Positions 40,647 to 52,134 of a stretch of 64,000 nt of DNA are shown one piece after another. The notes beneath the pieces are model-generated. The model did no database searches, was not told the origin of the DNA, and was given only the letters and a program-made list of their open reading frames with translations. The position numbers and the translations under genes were made by a program. The stretch lies in contig NZ_SMGQ01000012.1 of assembly GCF_004339095.1 (NCBI RefSeq), positions 310,001 through 374,000 of the forward strand. Direction: 5' to 3'. The stretch is from Natranaerovirga hydrolytica. GTDB taxonomy: Bacteria; Bacillota; Clostridia; Lachnospirales; DSM-24629. Numbering within the stretch: position 1 is the stretch's first letter; each line of letters starts with the position of its first letter.

Positions 40647-42656
40647 TTGAAAGATAAATGGAAAGCGTTATATTTGGCAGGGAGTATTGTTGTACTAATT
40701 GTTCTTGCTGTTATAGTCAATCCGTCACAAGAAGAAAGAGAGCAACTTAATGAATCGGAAGAAACACAAGAATATGAAGATCACATAAATAGTAACGTGC
40801 AAAATGGAATTGAATTTTCACATCTAAGAGGTTTTTATGATGCTCCCTTTTTTCTAGAATTAGAACCAGTAGATGAGACAACTATCATTTACTATACCTT
40901 AGATGGTTCCACACCAGATCCAGCATTAAATCCAGACAATACATACAAATATGAAGATTTAATATGGATTGATACGAGAATCGGTGAAGACAATATTTTA
41001 TCAGATATTAGAACAGTAAATTATACCACACGAAATGAATGGGTGCCGCCATTGGAAGAAATTTTTAAAGGAACAGTTTTAAGGACAGCAGTATATAGAG
41101 GCAATCAAAGAACGGAAGACGTTACAACACAAACCTACTTTGTAGATGAAGAGGTTCATAATCGATATACTTTTCCAATCATATCCATTACAACAGACAA
41201 GGAAAATTTATTTGATGATGAAAAAGGTATTTATATACCAGGGAATCATTATGATGCAGATGATCCAGATCCTATGTTAACAGGCAATTATTTTCAAAGA
41301 GGCGCTGACTGGGAACGGTTAGCTTTCATTGAATATTTTAAAAACAATCAGTCTGTACTAGCACAAAATATCGGTATCAGAATACATGGCGGTTCTTCAA
41401 GATCAGAGCCACAAAAAAGTTTGAGACTATATGCACGCAGTGATTATGGTAACAACAGATTATCCTATCCTATATACGAAGATTATCCTGTAGAAGAGTA
41501 TAAGAGACTGATACTCAGAGGCTCAGGAAATGAGTGGGGTAACACAATGTTTCTAGATGCCTTAGCTCAGAACATTGTTAGGGATATGAGTTTTGAGACC
41601 CAAGAAAGTCAACCCTCTATTGCTTTTATAAATGGAGAGTATTGGGGGATTCATAACATAAGAGAACGCTATGACCATTGGTACTTTAATATGAAATACG
41701 ATGTACCAACAGATGATGTTGTAATCTTAACAGGAAATGCTACTTTAGATACAGGTGTAGATGGCGATCAACAACATTACTTAGATATGTTGGGTTTTAT
41801 TGAAACAAATGATATAAGAGATGAAGAAAATTATGAGTATGTGAAGACGTTAATGGATGTTGACAATTATATTGAATACCAACTGGCTCAGATTTATTTT
41901 GCTAACATAGACTGGCCACAAGGGAATATTGATTTTTGGAGAAAAAGAACAGATGGATATGACCCGGATGCTCCTTATGGTCATGATGGCAGATGGAGAT
42001 GGCTAATGTTTGACTTAGATTGTTCCTTTGGCTATTGGGGAACAAGTTATCAGACCAATTCAATGGAAATGGCAAGTGACCCTGATTACAATCACAATGG
42101 CAGTTGGGGTGGAGAATGGCAATGGGCAACATTTTTATTTAGCTCTTTACTAGAGAATGAAGATTTTAAAAATCAGTTTATCAATACCTTTGCAGACCAT
42201 CTTAATACCACCTTTTTGTCAGAACGCATTATTAATGAAATTGATTCATTTCAAGCTTTATATGAGCCAGAAATCCAAGAGCATATGAAACGATGGGGCA
42301 AACCAGAATCTATGGATGATTGGTATGAAAGCATTGATGTGTTTAGAACATTTGCACGACGCAGATCACGATATGTTAGAAGTCATATTGTGGAAAGGTT
42401 TGATTTGAGTGGAGAAGCTTATGTTGAAATTAAAGCAAGTGATGACTTTGAAGGAATTATTCGTGTGAACAGTCTAGAAGTTAGTGCCAGTGACTTGCCA
42501 TATTCAGGATACTATTTTAAAGATGTTCCAATTACAATTGAAGTTGTTCCAACCAACGAAGAAGCATTTAGTGGTTGGACGGGAGATGTTGAAAGTGACG
42601 ATAAAATAATAGAAGTTAACCTGGAAAAAGACAATAATATATTGATGATCCAGTGA
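40647..42656 (+). CDS. CotH-kinase family protein, membrane anchored and extracytoplasmic
   Basis: A 669-residue protein. One N-terminal membrane anchor (7-24), a chitobiase/beta-hexosaminidase C-terminal-like domain (about 55-165, TIIYYTLDGSTPDPAL), then a CotH domain (about 175-590). CotH features are IRIHGGSSRSEPQKSLRLYA (245-264), LRGSGNEW, NGEYWGIHNIRERYD and the metal-binding MFDLDCSFG (Asp456 and Asp458). The tail (595-669) resembles an InlB-type repeat (FSGWTGD). Bacillus CotH phosphorylates spore coat proteins; here the anchor suggests a surface substrate. Start is TTG with AAGGAGAG seven bases upstream. Confidence 0.87.
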   Translation: MKDKWKALYLAGSIVVLIVLAVIVNPSQEEREQLNESEETQEYEDHINSNVQNGIEFSHLRGFYDAPFFLELEPVDETTIIYYTLDGSTPDPALNPDNTYKYEDLIWIDTRIGEDNILSDIRTVNYTTRNEWVPPLEEIFKGTVLRTAVYRGNQRTEDVTTQTYFVDEEVHNRYTFPIISITTDKENLFDDEKGIYIPGNHYDADDPDPMLTGNYFQRGADWERLAFIEYFKNNQSVLAQNIGIRIHGGSSRSEPQKSLRLYARSDYGNNRLSYPIYEDYPVEEYKRLILRGSGNEWGNTMFLDALAQNIVRDMSFETQESQPSIAFINGEYWGIHNIRERYDHWYFNMKYDVPTDDVVILTGNATLDTGVDGDQQHYLDMLGFIETNDIRDEENYEYVKTLMDVDNYIEYQLAQIYFANIDWPQGNIDFWRKRTDGYDPDAPYGHDGRWRWLMFDLDCSFGYWGTSYQTNSMEMASDPDYNHNGSWGGEWQWATFLFSSLLENEDFKNQFINTFADHLNTTFLSERIINEIDSFQALYEPEIQEHMKRWGKPESMDDWYESIDVFRTFARRRSRYVRSHIVERFDLSGEAYVEIKASDDFEGIIRVNSLEVSASDLPYSGYYFKDVPITIEVVPTNEEAFSGWTGDVESDDKIIEVNLEKDNNILMIQ

Positions 42657-42690
42657 CAACAAAAAAGGTGAAAATATTTTAAAAATCATC

Positions 42691-42719
42691 TTGACTTAAT
42701 TGACTATATGTGCTATTAT
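42691..42719 (+). promoter_or_regulatory. SigA promoter of rpoB-rpoC
   Basis: TTGACT (42691-42696), 17 bp, TATTAT (42714-42719). A second TTGACA at about 42898 lacks a good -10 partner. Confidence 0.75.
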
Positions 42720-42936
42720 TTGTTAATGCGTTACTATGGGTATGTATGCTCATTATTATATTGTAGTAATAAAACCCTGTTTTAAAAGGGAATACAAATC
42801 ATTATAATTCCAAATAGAATAAAGTGGATATATTTGGAAATAATTTAAACATTACTTGTTAATCGTTAATCTGACATGAAAATTAATATACAATTATTGA
42901 CACATCATAATATAAACTCTTTACAAAATTCAAGCC

Positions 42937-43003
42937 AAATAAGAACTAAGTAACTAAGAAAGGTATATATACCAAAGCTGTTTTGTTACTCTGGTTCTTA
43001 TTT
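42937..43003 (+). promoter_or_regulatory. Large hairpin in the rpoB leader
   Basis: AAATAAGAAC (42937-42946) pairs with GTTCTTATTT (42994-43003), and GTAAC (42950-42954) with GTTAC (42985-42989). A GGTATATATACC palindrome lies inside. A T-rich tract follows after some 12 bases, so an attenuator role is possible. Confidence 0.55.
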
Positions 43004-43095
43004 AGCGCAATTTTGTTTTTTGTCAATAATTTATAAAAATGTTAATGTTTATGTCTTGAGATAAATTATATTTTTTCAAGGGGTGAAACGTCAAT

Positions 43096-46000
43096 ATGGA
43101 GAAAAACAGGATTCGTCCTACGAAGGTTGGTAGAGGTCTAAGAATGACTTATTCTAGACAAAAAGAAGTGCTTGAAATGCCAAACCTAATTGAAGTTCAA
43201 AAAAACTCCTATAAATGGTTTTTGGAAGAAGGTTTGAAAGAAGTATTTGAAGATATTTCGCCAATAGCGGATTACAGTGGTAATCTAATACTTGAAATTG
43301 TGAACTTTACGCTTAATGAAGAAGAAGTTAAGTACACAGTTGCAGAGTGTAAAGAAAGGGATGCAACTTATGCAGCGCCTTTAAAAGTTAGAGTAAGGCT
43401 TATTAACAAGGAAAAAGACGAAATTAATGAACATGAAATTTTCATGGGCGACTTACCGCTTATGACAGATACGGGGACGTTTGTAATTAATGGGGCTGAA
43501 AGGGTTATTGTTAGTCAATTGGTTCGTTCACCAGGGATTTATTATAATATAAATCATGACAAAGTAGGTAAAGAATTATATTCAGCTACAGTCATACCTA
43601 ATAGAGGTGCTTGGTTAGAATACGAAACAGATTCTAATGATATTTTTAATGTGCGTGTAGATAGAACAAGGAAAGTTCCTATTACAATGTTAATACGTGC
43701 ATTAGGTATTGGAACCGATGCAGAAATCAAAGAGATTTTTGGAGAAGAACCTAAAATTCTAGCCAGTTTAGAAAAGGACAGTACGAAATCATATGAAGAA
43801 GGTTTAATAGAGATTTACAAACGTGTTAGACCAGGAGAACCACCAACGGTGGAGAGTGCTGAGACTTTACTAAACAGTATGTTTTTTGATCCTCGTAGAT
43901 ATGATCTAGCAAAAGTTGGTCGATATAAGTTCAATAAAAAACTATCTTTCAAATTTAGAGTAAGAGGATTTACTTTAGCAGAACCAGTTATAGCAAGTGA
44001 CACAGGAGAATTGTTAGCAGAAGAAGGAGAGACTATTACAGAAGAATTAGCAGTTAATATTCAAAATAGTGCTGTTCCTTATATTTGGGTAAATACTGAA
44101 GAACGAAAAGTAAAGGTATTATCTAATTTATTTGTAGATATAAATGAATATATTGATGTTGATCCTAAGAAATTAGGGATATATGAACTGGTTTATTACC
44201 CTGCATTAAAAGAATTATTAGAACAATTCGAAGATATAGATGAATTAAAAGCAGAGCTTAAGAAAAGTGTACACAAATTGATACCAAAGCACATTACAAA
44301 AGAAGATATCTTAGCATCTATTAATTACAATATTCATCTCGAATATGGTATAGGATACAAAGACGATATTGATCACTTAGGTAATAGAAGAATTCGTGCT
44401 GTTGGAGAATTGTTACAAAACCAATATCGAATTGGTTTGTCAAGAATGGAACGTGTGGTTAGAGAACGTATGACCATTCAAGATATTGAAGGTGTATCAC
44501 CACAAACCCTTATTAACATTAGACCAGTAACAGCTGCTGTCAAAGAATTCTTTGGTAGTTCACAGTTGTCTCAATTTATGGATCAACCGAACCCCTTAGC
44601 AGAGTTAACACATAAAAGACGTTTGTCTGCTTTAGGACCTGGTGGTTTATCAAGAGAGAGAGCTGGTTTTGAAGTGCGTGACGTTCATCATTCTCATTAT
44701 GGAAGAATGTGTGCTGTTGAAACGCCAGAGGGTCCAAATATTGGACTAATCAACTCATTAGCTACTTATGCTAGAATTAATGATTATGGATTTATTGAAG
44801 CGCCATATAGAAAAATAGACAAATCAGGAGAAGAGCCAATTGTAACGGAAGACATTGTGTATTTAACAGCTGATGAAGAAGATAATTACAATGTTGCACA
44901 AGCAAATGAGCCTCTTGATGAAGAAGGTAGATTTGTAAATAAACATGTTACAGGTCGCCATGCAGAAGACATTATTGATGTAGATCAAAATAAAATAGAT
45001 TTAATGGACGTTTCTCCAAAGCAAGTGTTTTCTGTTGCAACGTCAATGGTACCTTTCTTAGAAAATGATGATGCCAACCGTGCATTAATGGGATCAAACA
45101 TGCAGCGTCAAGCAGTGCCATTGCTAACAACAGAAGCGCCAGTTGTAGGAACGGGAATGGAATATAAAACAGCTGTGGATTCAGGCGTAGTTGTTGTTGC
45201 TAGAAACCCAGGTGTGGTAGAAAAAGCTTCATCAAAAGAAATAATTATTAGAACAGATGAAGGACAAAAAGATGTTTACAAAATTGTAAAATTCTCAAGA
45301 AGTAATCAAGGAACATGTATTAACCAAAGGCCAATTGTATTTAAAGGGATGAAAGTGGAAAAAGGCGAAGTTATTGCTGATGGACCATCAACATCACAAG
45401 GTGAGTTGGCGTTAGGTAAAAACCCATTGATTGCATTTATGACTTGGGAAGGATATAACTTTGAAGATGCTATCTTAATCAGTGAAAGATTGGTACAAGA
45501 AGATGTTTATTCATCTATTCATATAGAAGAGTACGAAGCAGAATCAAGAGATACAAAATTAGGACCAGAAGAAATTACAAGAGATGTACCAGGTGTAGGT
45601 GATGAGCCTCTTAAAGATTTAGATGAAAGAGGTATTATTCGTATCGGTGCGGAAGTGAATTCTGGTGATATTCTAGTGGGTAAAGTGACGCCAAAAGGTG
45701 AAACAGAATTAACAGCAGAAGAAAGACTTTTAAGAGCTATATTTGGTGAAAAGGCTAGAGAAGTAAGAGATACGTCTTTAAAAGTGCCTCACGGTGAATC
45801 CGGTATTATTGTAGAAGTGAAAGTGTTTTCTAGATCAAATGGCGATGAATTACCACCAGGTGTTAACCAATCTGTTAGAGTTTATATCGCTAAAAAAAGA
45901 AAGATCTCTGTTGGTGATAAAATGGCAGGTAGACATGGTAACAAAGGTGTTATCTCTAGGGTTTTACCAGCAGAAGATATGCCGTTTTTACCAAATGGCA

Positions 46001-46962
46001 AACCACTTGATATCGTGCTTAACCCATTAGGGGTTCCATCACGTATGAACATAGGTCAGGTATTAGAAGTCCATTTAGGATTAGCAGCTAAAGTACTTGG
46101 TATGAATATTGCTACCCCAGTATTTGATGGTGCAAATGAGTTTGACATAATGGATACGTTAGACTTAGCCAATGACTATGCCAATATGGAATGGGATGCA
46201 TTTAATGATAAATGGCAAGATATTCTACATCCAGGTGTGTATGAGTATCTAGAAAATAATAAAGATAAAAGAACAGAATGGGCAGGTGTACCTGTTAGCA
46301 GAGATGGTAAAATACCACTTAGAGATGGACGCACAGGCGAATTCTTTGAAAGTAATGTAACTGTAGGGTATATGCATTACTTGAAATTACATCACTTAGT
46401 AGATGACAAGATTCATGCTCGTTCAACAGGACCTTATTCATTAGTCACACAACAACCATTAGGTGGTAAAGCTCAATTTGGTGGACAAAGATTTGGAGAA
46501 ATGGAAGTTTGGGCCCTTGAAGCTTATGGAGCTGCGTATACTTTACAAGAAATACTAACAGTAAAATCCGATGATGTAGTCGGACGTGTAAAAACGTATG
46601 AAGCGATTATAAAAGGTGATAATGTACCAGAGCCAGGAACTCCGGAATCCTTTAAAGTTTTACTAAAAGAACTTCAATCTTTAGCTCTTGACATAAAAGT
46701 ATTAAAAGGCGATTCAACTGAAATAGAAATAAAAGAAAGCATTGAAGATTTAGACGATGAATTGTCCGTTAATATAGAAGGTAAAGAAGATGGATATGTT
46801 GAATCTGCACCAAGCTTAAATCAAATCGTTACAAATGAAGAAAACGAAGAAAATTTATTTAGCGATGATGATGAAGATGACGAAGATGTGGATATAGATT
46901 TAGGTAAAGACTTTATCATCACATCAGAAGACGACGATTCACTATTCGATGATGAAGATTAG
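43096..46962 (+). CDS. rpoB: DNA-directed RNA polymerase subunit beta
   Basis: A 1288-residue beta subunit. The rifampicin region is intact: [20 protein letters not shown] followed by [20 protein letters not shown] (about 490-530), with the wild-type Gln, Asp, His and Ser/Arg positions. The C-terminal catalytic part has [17 protein letters not shown] and [21 protein letters not shown] long, very acidic tail (about 1210-1288, ending [10 protein letters not shown]) extends beyond Bacillus RpoB. Cotranscribed with rpoC 17 bp downstream. Confidence 0.99.
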   Translation: MEKNRIRPTKVGRGLRMTYSRQKEVLEMPNLIEVQKNSYKWFLEEGLKEVFEDISPIADYSGNLILEIVNFTLNEEEVKYTVAECKERDATYAAPLKVRVRLINKEKDEINEHEIFMGDLPLMTDTGTFVINGAERVIVSQLVRSPGIYYNINHDKVGKELYSATVIPNRGAWLEYETDSNDIFNVRVDRTRKVPITMLIRALGIGTDAEIKEIFGEEPKILASLEKDSTKSYEEGLIEIYKRVRPGEPPTVESAETLLNSMFFDPRRYDLAKVGRYKFNKKLSFKFRVRGFTLAEPVIASDTGELLAEEGETITEELAVNIQNSAVPYIWVNTEERKVKVLSNLFVDINEYIDVDPKKLGIYELVYYPALKELLEQFEDIDELKAELKKSVHKLIPKHITKEDILASINYNIHLEYGIGYKDDIDHLGNRRIRAVGELLQNQYRIGLSRMERVVRERMTIQDIEGVSPQTLINIRPVTAAVKEFFGSSQLSQFMDQPNPLAELTHKRRLSALGPGGLSRERAGFEVRDVHHSHYGRMCAVETPEGPNIGLINSLATYARINDYGFIEAPYRKIDKSGEEPIVTEDIVYLTADEEDNYNVAQANEPLDEEGRFVNKHVTGRHAEDIIDVDQNKIDLMDVSPKQVFSVATSMVPFLENDDANRALMGSNMQRQAVPLLTTEAPVVGTGMEYKTAVDSGVVVVARNPGVVEKASSKEIIIRTDEGQKDVYKIVKFSRSNQGTCINQRPIVFKGMKVEKGEVIADGPSTSQGELALGKNPLIAFMTWEGYNFEDAILISERLVQEDVYSSIHIEEYEAESRDTKLGPEEITRDVPGVGDEPLKDLDERGIIRIGAEVNSGDILVGKVTPKGETELTAEERLLRAIFGEKAREVRDTSLKVPHGESGIIVEVKVFSRSNGDELPPGVNQSVRVYIAKKRKISVGDKMAGRHGNKGVISRVLPAEDMPFLPNGKPLDIVLNPLGVPSRMNIGQVLEVHLGLAAKVLGMNIATPVFDGANEFDIMDTLDLANDYANMEWDAFNDKWQDILHPGVYEYLENNKDKRTEWAGVPVSRDGKIPLRDGRTGEFFESNVTVGYMHYLKLHHLVDDKIHARSTGPYSLVTQQPLGGKAQFGGQRFGEMEVWALEAYGAAYTLQEILTVKSDDVVGRVKTYEAIIKGDNVPEPGTPESFKVLLKELQSLALDIKVLKGDSTEIEIKESIEDLDDELSVNIEGKEDGYVESAPSLNQIVTNEENEENLFSDDDEDDEDVDIDLGKDFIITSEDDDSLFDDED

Positions 46963-46979
46963 AAAGGAGTGTCGTTCCA

Positions 46980-49900
46980 ATGCCAGCTGGTAATTTAGAT
47001 CAAGCAATTAATTTTGATGCTATTCGTATTGGTTTATCCTCTCCAGAAAGAATTAGAGAGTGGTCTCGAGGAGAAGTTAAAAAACCAGAAACAATTAACT
47101 ATAGAACGTTAAAGCCTGAAAAAGAAGGGCTATTTTGTGAAAAGATATTTGGACCAAGTAAAGACTGGGAATGTCATTGTGGTAAATACAAAAAAATAAG
47201 ATACAAAGGTGTGGTTTGTGACCGTTGTGGTGTTGAGGTTACAAAATCAAAAGTAAGAAGAGAGAGAATGGGGCATATAGAATTAGCTGCCCCAGTATCT
47301 CATATATGGTATTTTAAAGGTATACCCAGTCGAATGGGCCTTATTCTTGATATTTCACCAAGAGTATTAGAAAAAGTATTATACTTTGCTTCTTATATCG
47401 TACTAGACCCTGCAGACACCAGTTTACAATATAAGCAAATCCTTACTGAAAAAGAATATAGAGACGCTTATGATAAATATGGAAATCAATTTAGAGTCGG
47501 TATGGGTGCAGAGGCTATCAAAGAAGTTCTTTCTCGCATTGATTTAGCAAAAGAGTCAAAAGAGCTGAAAAAAGGATTAAAAGAAGCAACAGGGCAAAAA
47601 AGAGCAAGAATTATTAAACGTTTAGAAGTCGTAGAAGCATTTAGAAATTCAGATAACAACCCAGAATGGATGATATTATCTGTTATACCTGTTATTCCAC
47701 CGGACTTAAGACCAATGGTACAATTAGATGGTGGACGATTTGCAACTTCGGACCTTAATGATTTATACAGAAGAGTTATTAATAGAAATAACCGTCTAGA
47801 AAGATTATTAGACCTTGGAGCACCAGATATTATTGTTAGAAATGAAAAAAGAATGCTTCAGGAAGCTGTGGATGCATTGATTGATAATGGTAGAAGAGGA
47901 AGACCTGTTACAGGTCCAGGAAACCGTCCATTAAAATCATTATCAGATATGCTAAAAGGTAAACAAGGACGATTCAGACAAAACTTACTAGGAAAACGTG
48001 TGGATTATTCAGGACGTTCCGTTATTGTAGTAGGACCAGAACTTAAAATATATCAATGTGGCTTACCAAAAGAAATGGCAATTGAATTATTTAAGCCTTT
48101 TGTTATGAAAAAATTAGTATTTGATGGATTGGCTCATAACATAAAATCAGCTAAAAAAATGGTTGAAAGGTTACAACCAGAAGTATGGGATGTCTTAGAG
48201 GAAGTTATAAAAGATCACCCTGTTATGTTAAATCGTGCCCCAACCCTTCACCGTTTAGGAATTCAAGCCTTTGAACCTGTCTTAGTGGAAGGTAAAGCAA
48301 TTAAATTGCATCCATTAGTATGTTCAGCGTACAATGCTGACTTTGATGGTGACCAAATGGCGGTACACGTGCCTTTATCCGTTGAAGCACAAGCGGAGTG
48401 TAGATTTTTACTGTTATCACCTAATAACTTGTTAAAGCCTTCAGACGGTGCACCTGTAGCAGTGCCATCTCAAGATATGGTTTTAGGAATTTATTACTTA
48501 ACTCTTGAAAAAGAAGGAGAAAAAGGTGAAGGCAAATATTTTAAAGATGCAAATGAAGCAATCTTAGCTTATGACAATGGTGAAGTGACTTTACACACAA
48601 AAGTGAATGTAAAAAGAACAATGACAATAGAGGGTCAAAAGCAATCGAAATTTATTCAAACAACTGTAGGACGGTTGATTTTTAATGAAGCCATACCTCA
48701 AGATTTAGGGTTTATTGATAGAAGCAACCCAGAGAATCTATTTGATTTAGAAATAAACTTTCTTGTGGGTAAAAAAGAACTACAAAAAATATTGGGCAAA
48801 TGTATCAACACACATGGCTCAACGGCAACGGCCGAATTCTTAGATAGAATTAAAGGATTAGGTTTTAAATTCTCCACAAGAGGAGCGATTACGGTATCTG
48901 TATCTGATATGGAAGTGCCTGAAAGCAAGCCAGCAATATTAAAAGAAGCGGAAGCAACTGTTGAAAAAATCACTAAACAATTCCGTCGTGGTTTATTAAC
49001 AGATGAAGAACGTTATAATAAAGTCATACAAACTTGGAAAGAAGCAGATGATAAGATTACAAAAGCTCTTCTTTCTGGGCTTGACAAACACAATAATATA
49101 TTTATGATGGCTGACTCAGGAGCTCGTGGTTCTGATAAGCAGATTAAGCAGTTAGCAGGCATGCGTGGTCTTATGGCAAATACATCAGGACACACATTTG
49201 AATTACCGATTAAATCTAACTTTAGAGAAGGTCTAGACGTACTTGAGTACTTTAACTCCGCTCATGGTGCTAGAAAAGGTCTTGCAGATACAGCGCTTCG
49301 TACAGCTGACTCTGGATACTTAACAAGACGTCTAGTGGATGTGTCTCAAGATGTCATCATAAGAGAAGCAGATTGTGCAGAAACAAATGAAATTGAAGTT
49401 CCAGGCTTAGAAGTAAAAGCGTTTAAAGATGGAGCAGAAATTATTGAAAGTTTAGAAGAAAGAATTACAGGAAGATATGCCGTAGATGATGTAGTCGATC
49501 CAAAAACAAAAGAAGTGATTGTTAAAGCTAATAAAATTATAACCGTAAGTAGAGCGGCTAAGATTATTGGGGCAGGTATTGATAAAGTAAAAATAAGAAC
49601 TGTATTAACTTGTCGTTCAAAAGTGGGTGTGTGTGCAAAATGTTACGGTGCTAACATGGCAACAGCATTACCGGTTCAAGTTGGAGAATCTGTGGGTATT
49701 ATTGCGGCACAATCCATTGGAGAACCCGGTACACAGCTTACAATGAGAACCTTCCATACAGGTGGTATTGCAGGAGAAGACATCACACAAGGTTTACCTC
49801 GTGTTGAAGAGATTTTTGAAGCAAGAAAACCTAAAGGTCTAGCAATTATTGCTGAGTTTGCTGGAACGGTAGCTATAAAAGATACGAAGAAAAAACGAGA

Positions 49901-50555
49901 AGTTATTATAACCAATAATGAAACTGGCGAATCAAAAGCATACTTGATTCCATATGGCTCAAGAATAAAAGTCCAAGAAGGCGACATTCTAGAACCTGGA
50001 GATGAGTTAACTGAAGGTAGCATTAATCCACATGACATTCTTGCAATTAAAGGTGTAAGAAGTGTTCAAGACTATATGATTAAAGAAGTTCAAAATGTAT
50101 ACAGACTTCAAGGTGTGGAGATTAGTGACAAACATATAGAAGTTATTGTCAGACAAATGCTTAAGAAGATCAGAGTTGAAAATAACGGTGATGCAGAATT
50201 CTTACCAGGGACATTAGTAGATCGTTTAGAATTTGAAAATACAAATATGGATCTTAAGGACCAAGGCTTAGAAGAAGCAGAAGGCAACCAAGTTTTACTT
50301 GGAATTACAAAAGCATCATTAGCAACAGATTCCTTCTTATCAGCAGCATCTTTCCAAGAAACAACAAAAGTCTTAACAGAGGCAGCGATTAAAGGTAAAG
50401 TTGATGAACTGATAGGACTAAAAGAAAATGTTATTATTGGTAAATTAATACCAGCTGGAACAGGAATGTCACGTTACAGAGATGTAGGAATTGACAAAGA
50501 AGTTTACGATTCAGAAGTAGAAGAAGAAACTGAAATTGAATTAGAAAGCATATAA
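46980..50555 (+). CDS. rpoC: DNA-directed RNA polymerase subunit beta prime
   Basis: A 1191-residue beta-prime subunit. The N-terminal zinc finger is [20 protein letters not shown] (about 60-79). The catalytic loop [10 protein letters not shown] (about 451-460) holds the three Asp residues that bind magnesium. The bridge and trigger regions are represented by [21 protein letters not shown] second zinc site is [13 protein letters not shown] with the distal Cys. No large lineage insert is present. AAAGGAG precedes the ATG. A hairpin follows the stop. Confidence 0.99.
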   Translation: MPAGNLDQAINFDAIRIGLSSPERIREWSRGEVKKPETINYRTLKPEKEGLFCEKIFGPSKDWECHCGKYKKIRYKGVVCDRCGVEVTKSKVRRERMGHIELAAPVSHIWYFKGIPSRMGLILDISPRVLEKVLYFASYIVLDPADTSLQYKQILTEKEYRDAYDKYGNQFRVGMGAEAIKEVLSRIDLAKESKELKKGLKEATGQKRARIIKRLEVVEAFRNSDNNPEWMILSVIPVIPPDLRPMVQLDGGRFATSDLNDLYRRVINRNNRLERLLDLGAPDIIVRNEKRMLQEAVDALIDNGRRGRPVTGPGNRPLKSLSDMLKGKQGRFRQNLLGKRVDYSGRSVIVVGPELKIYQCGLPKEMAIELFKPFVMKKLVFDGLAHNIKSAKKMVERLQPEVWDVLEEVIKDHPVMLNRAPTLHRLGIQAFEPVLVEGKAIKLHPLVCSAYNADFDGDQMAVHVPLSVEAQAECRFLLLSPNNLLKPSDGAPVAVPSQDMVLGIYYLTLEKEGEKGEGKYFKDANEAILAYDNGEVTLHTKVNVKRTMTIEGQKQSKFIQTTVGRLIFNEAIPQDLGFIDRSNPENLFDLEINFLVGKKELQKILGKCINTHGSTATAEFLDRIKGLGFKFSTRGAITVSVSDMEVPESKPAILKEAEATVEKITKQFRRGLLTDEERYNKVIQTWKEADDKITKALLSGLDKHNNIFMMADSGARGSDKQIKQLAGMRGLMANTSGHTFELPIKSNFREGLDVLEYFNSAHGARKGLADTALRTADSGYLTRRLVDVSQDVIIREADCAETNEIEVPGLEVKAFKDGAEIIESLEERITGRYAVDDVVDPKTKEVIVKANKIITVSRAAKIIGAGIDKVKIRTVLTCRSKVGVCAKCYGANMATALPVQVGESVGIIAAQSIGEPGTQLTMRTFHTGGIAGEDITQGLPRVEEIFEARKPKGLAIIAEFAGTVAIKDTKKKREVIITNNETGESKAYLIPYGSRIKVQEGDILEPGDELTEGSINPHDILAIKGVRSVQDYMIKEVQNVYRLQGVEISDKHIEVIVRQMLKKIRVENNGDAEFLPGTLVDRLEFENTNMDLKDQGLEEAEGNQVLLGITKASLATDSFLSAASFQETTKVLTEAAIKGKVDELIGLKENVIIGKLIPAGTGMSRYRDVGIDKEVYDSEVEEETEIELESI

Positions 50556-50560
50556 TATGA

Positions 50561-50592
50561 AGCAAGCAGGCATTTACTACATAATGCCTGCT
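50561..50592 (+). terminator. Hairpin terminator after rpoC
   Basis: CAAGCAGGCAT pairs with ATGCCTGCTTG around ten bases; the following T tract is interrupted, so termination may be partial. Confidence 0.7.
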
Positions 50593-50689
50593 TGTTCCTT
50601 GCTATAAGGAAAAAAGTTGTTGCAGATAAGTATAATAATGAAAAGATAAAATGCGGATTGAAACTTATCAGGGGATCAGTAAAAAAACC

Positions 50690-50718
50690 TTGACAAAGAA
50701 TGAAATATTTGATAAACT
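50690..50718 (+). promoter_or_regulatory. SigA promoter of the str operon
   Basis: TTGACA (50690-50695), 17 bp, TAAACT (50713-50718). It precedes ybxF-rpsL-rpsG-fusA-tuf. Confidence 0.72.
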
Positions 50719-50783
50719 TTTTCAGTGTGCATTCTAGGAAGATTACCTATGATAACAATAGTAACCTTAAAGAGGTGAGATAA

Positions 50784-51026
50784 ATGCACAATATTACCAA
50801 TGGTCCTAAAGTAATAGGGACCAAACAAACCTTAAGAGCTCTCAATAAAGGTATCGTTGAAACAATATATGTAGCAAAAGACGCACAAAAACAAATTACT
50901 TTAAGAGCTCAAGAGTTAGCCCAAAGCCAAGATGTTCCAATTGTATTTATAGATTCAATGGAAGAACTTGCTAAGGCATGTCATGTAGAAGTTAAAACAG
51001 CAACCGCAGCACTTATCAAAAACTAG
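50784..51026 (+). CDS. ybxF: L7Ae-like K-turn-binding ribosomal protein (YbxF)
   Basis: An 80-residue L7Ae/L30e-fold protein. VIGTKQTLRALNKGIVETIY and VYVAKDA-type strand, then VPIVFIDSMEELAKACHVEV are the RNA kink-turn-binding core (about 10-70). The Bacillus homologue YbxF binds K-turns and precedes rpsL in the same way. AAGAGGTGAG precedes the ATG. rpsL starts 12 bp after the stop, so it is the first gene of the str operon. Confidence 0.92.
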   Translation: MHNITNGPKVIGTKQTLRALNKGIVETIYVAKDAQKQITLRAQELAQSQDVPIVFIDSMEELAKACHVEVKTATAALIKN

Positions 51027-51038
51027 GGAGGTGAAAGA

Positions 51039-51452
51039 ATGCCAACGTTTAATCAATTAGTAAGAAAAGGTAGAAAGACTGTTAAGAAAAAATCTACTGC
51101 TCCTGCACTTCAAAAAGGGTTTAACTCTTTACACAAGAAGTCAACAAATATCTCAGCACCACATAAAAGAGGTGTTTGTACAGCAGTAAAAACAGCGACA
51201 CCTAAAAAACCTAACTCAGCGCTTCGTAAGATTGCCAGAGTTCGTTTGTCTAACGGTATTGAAGTAACAGGTTATATCCCAGGTGAAGGTCACAACTTAC
51301 AAGAGCATAGTGTTGTTCTTATAAGAGGTGGTAGGGTAAAAGACTTACCAGGTGCTAGATACCACATCGTTAGAGGTTCATTAGATACAGCTGGAGTAGC
51401 TGATCGTAAACAAGGAAGATCAAAATACGGAGCAAAACGACCTAAAAAATAA
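51039..51452 (+). CDS. rpsL: 30S ribosomal protein S12
   Basis: A 137-residue S12, the decoding-centre protein. It begins [40 protein letters not shown] and [17 protein letters not shown] carry the Lys residues whose change gives streptomycin resistance; both are wild type (sensitive). GGGAGGTGAA precedes the ATG. The gap to rpsG (131 bp) is unusual within this operon and contains a GTGCCAGGTGCC segment. Confidence 0.98.
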   Translation: MPTFNQLVRKGRKTVKKKSTAPALQKGFNSLHKKSTNISAPHKRGVCTAVKTATPKKPNSALRKIARVRLSNGIEVTGYIPGEGHNLQEHSVVLIRGGRVKDLPGARYHIVRGSLDTAGVADRKQGRSKYGAKRPKK

Positions 51453-51583
51453 TTGTGTATAAAAAGTGCCAGGTGCCTGTATGGTTGCAGGATTATATAT
51501 AGATATATAATAAATCTAGGCGCGAACACAAAAAGTGAGTACCGTAGATCTAATTTTAGAAAGATGATTAAGGAGGGAAGACC

Positions 51584-52054
51584 GTGCCACGTAAAGGACA
51601 TATTCAAAAAAGAGATGTATTACCAGATCCAGTATACAATAACAAAGTTATTACAAAGTTAATTAACAACATTATGATGGATGGTAAAAGAGGAAAAGCT
51701 CAAAAAATAGTATATGGTGCATTAGACCAAGTGTCTGAATCAACAGGCAAAGAAGCTATGGAAGTATTCCAAGAGGCTTTAAATAATATTATGCCAGTTC
51801 TAGAAGTAAAAGCTAGACGTGTTGGTGGAGCAACTTATCAAGTACCAATGGAAGTAAGACCAGATAGAAGACAAACATTGGCGCTACGTTGGATGACTTT
51901 ATATTCAAGACAACGTGGAGAAAAAACAATGATTGAACGTCTTGCAGCTGAGATTTCAGATGCAGCTAATAACACAGGCGGATCAGTAAAGAAAAAAGAA
52001 GATATGCACAAAATGGCAGAAGCGAACAAAGCATTTGCTCATTACAAATGGTAA
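51584..52054 (+). CDS. rpsG: 30S ribosomal protein S7
   Basis: A 156-residue S7, the primary 3'-domain binder of 16S rRNA. It begins [20 protein letters not shown] and contains [20 protein letters not shown] and [20 protein letters not shown]. Start is GTG with AAGGAGGG upstream. Standard length. It lies between rpsL and fusA. Confidence 0.98.
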   Translation: MPRKGHIQKRDVLPDPVYNNKVITKLINNIMMDGKRGKAQKIVYGALDQVSESTGKEAMEVFQEALNNIMPVLEVKARRVGGATYQVPMEVRPDRRQTLALRWMTLYSRQRGEKTMIERLAAEISDAANNTGGSVKKKEDMHKMAEANKAFAHYKW

Positions 52055-52134
52055 ACATATCGTAATTAATATAGTAACAATACTAAATAAAAATTTAGCA
52101 CAATATGTGTTCGAAGATTTAAGGAGGAATTACC

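Larger units (their letters stand above)
42657..43095 (+). other. 439-bp spacer and structured leader of rpoB-rpoC
   Basis: A promoter at 42691-42719 starts a leader of about 370 nt. It holds short hairpins (TTACTA with TAGTAA near 42732-42769; CCCT with AGGG near 42775-42789) and a larger one at 42937-43003. No terminator follows the CotH-like gene, so readthrough from it is possible. No gene is seen. Confidence 0.6.

Noticed and set aside
42898-42930. Second rpoB promoter at TTGACA
   Set aside because: The -35 box is perfect, but the hexamer 17 bp downstream (TTTACA) is a poor -10.
51460-51500. GTGCCAGGTGCCTG segment between rpsL and rpsG as a dispersed repeat
   Set aside because: It resembles GTGCC/GGCAC repeats known from other genomes, but only one copy is in this window and its pairing is weak.
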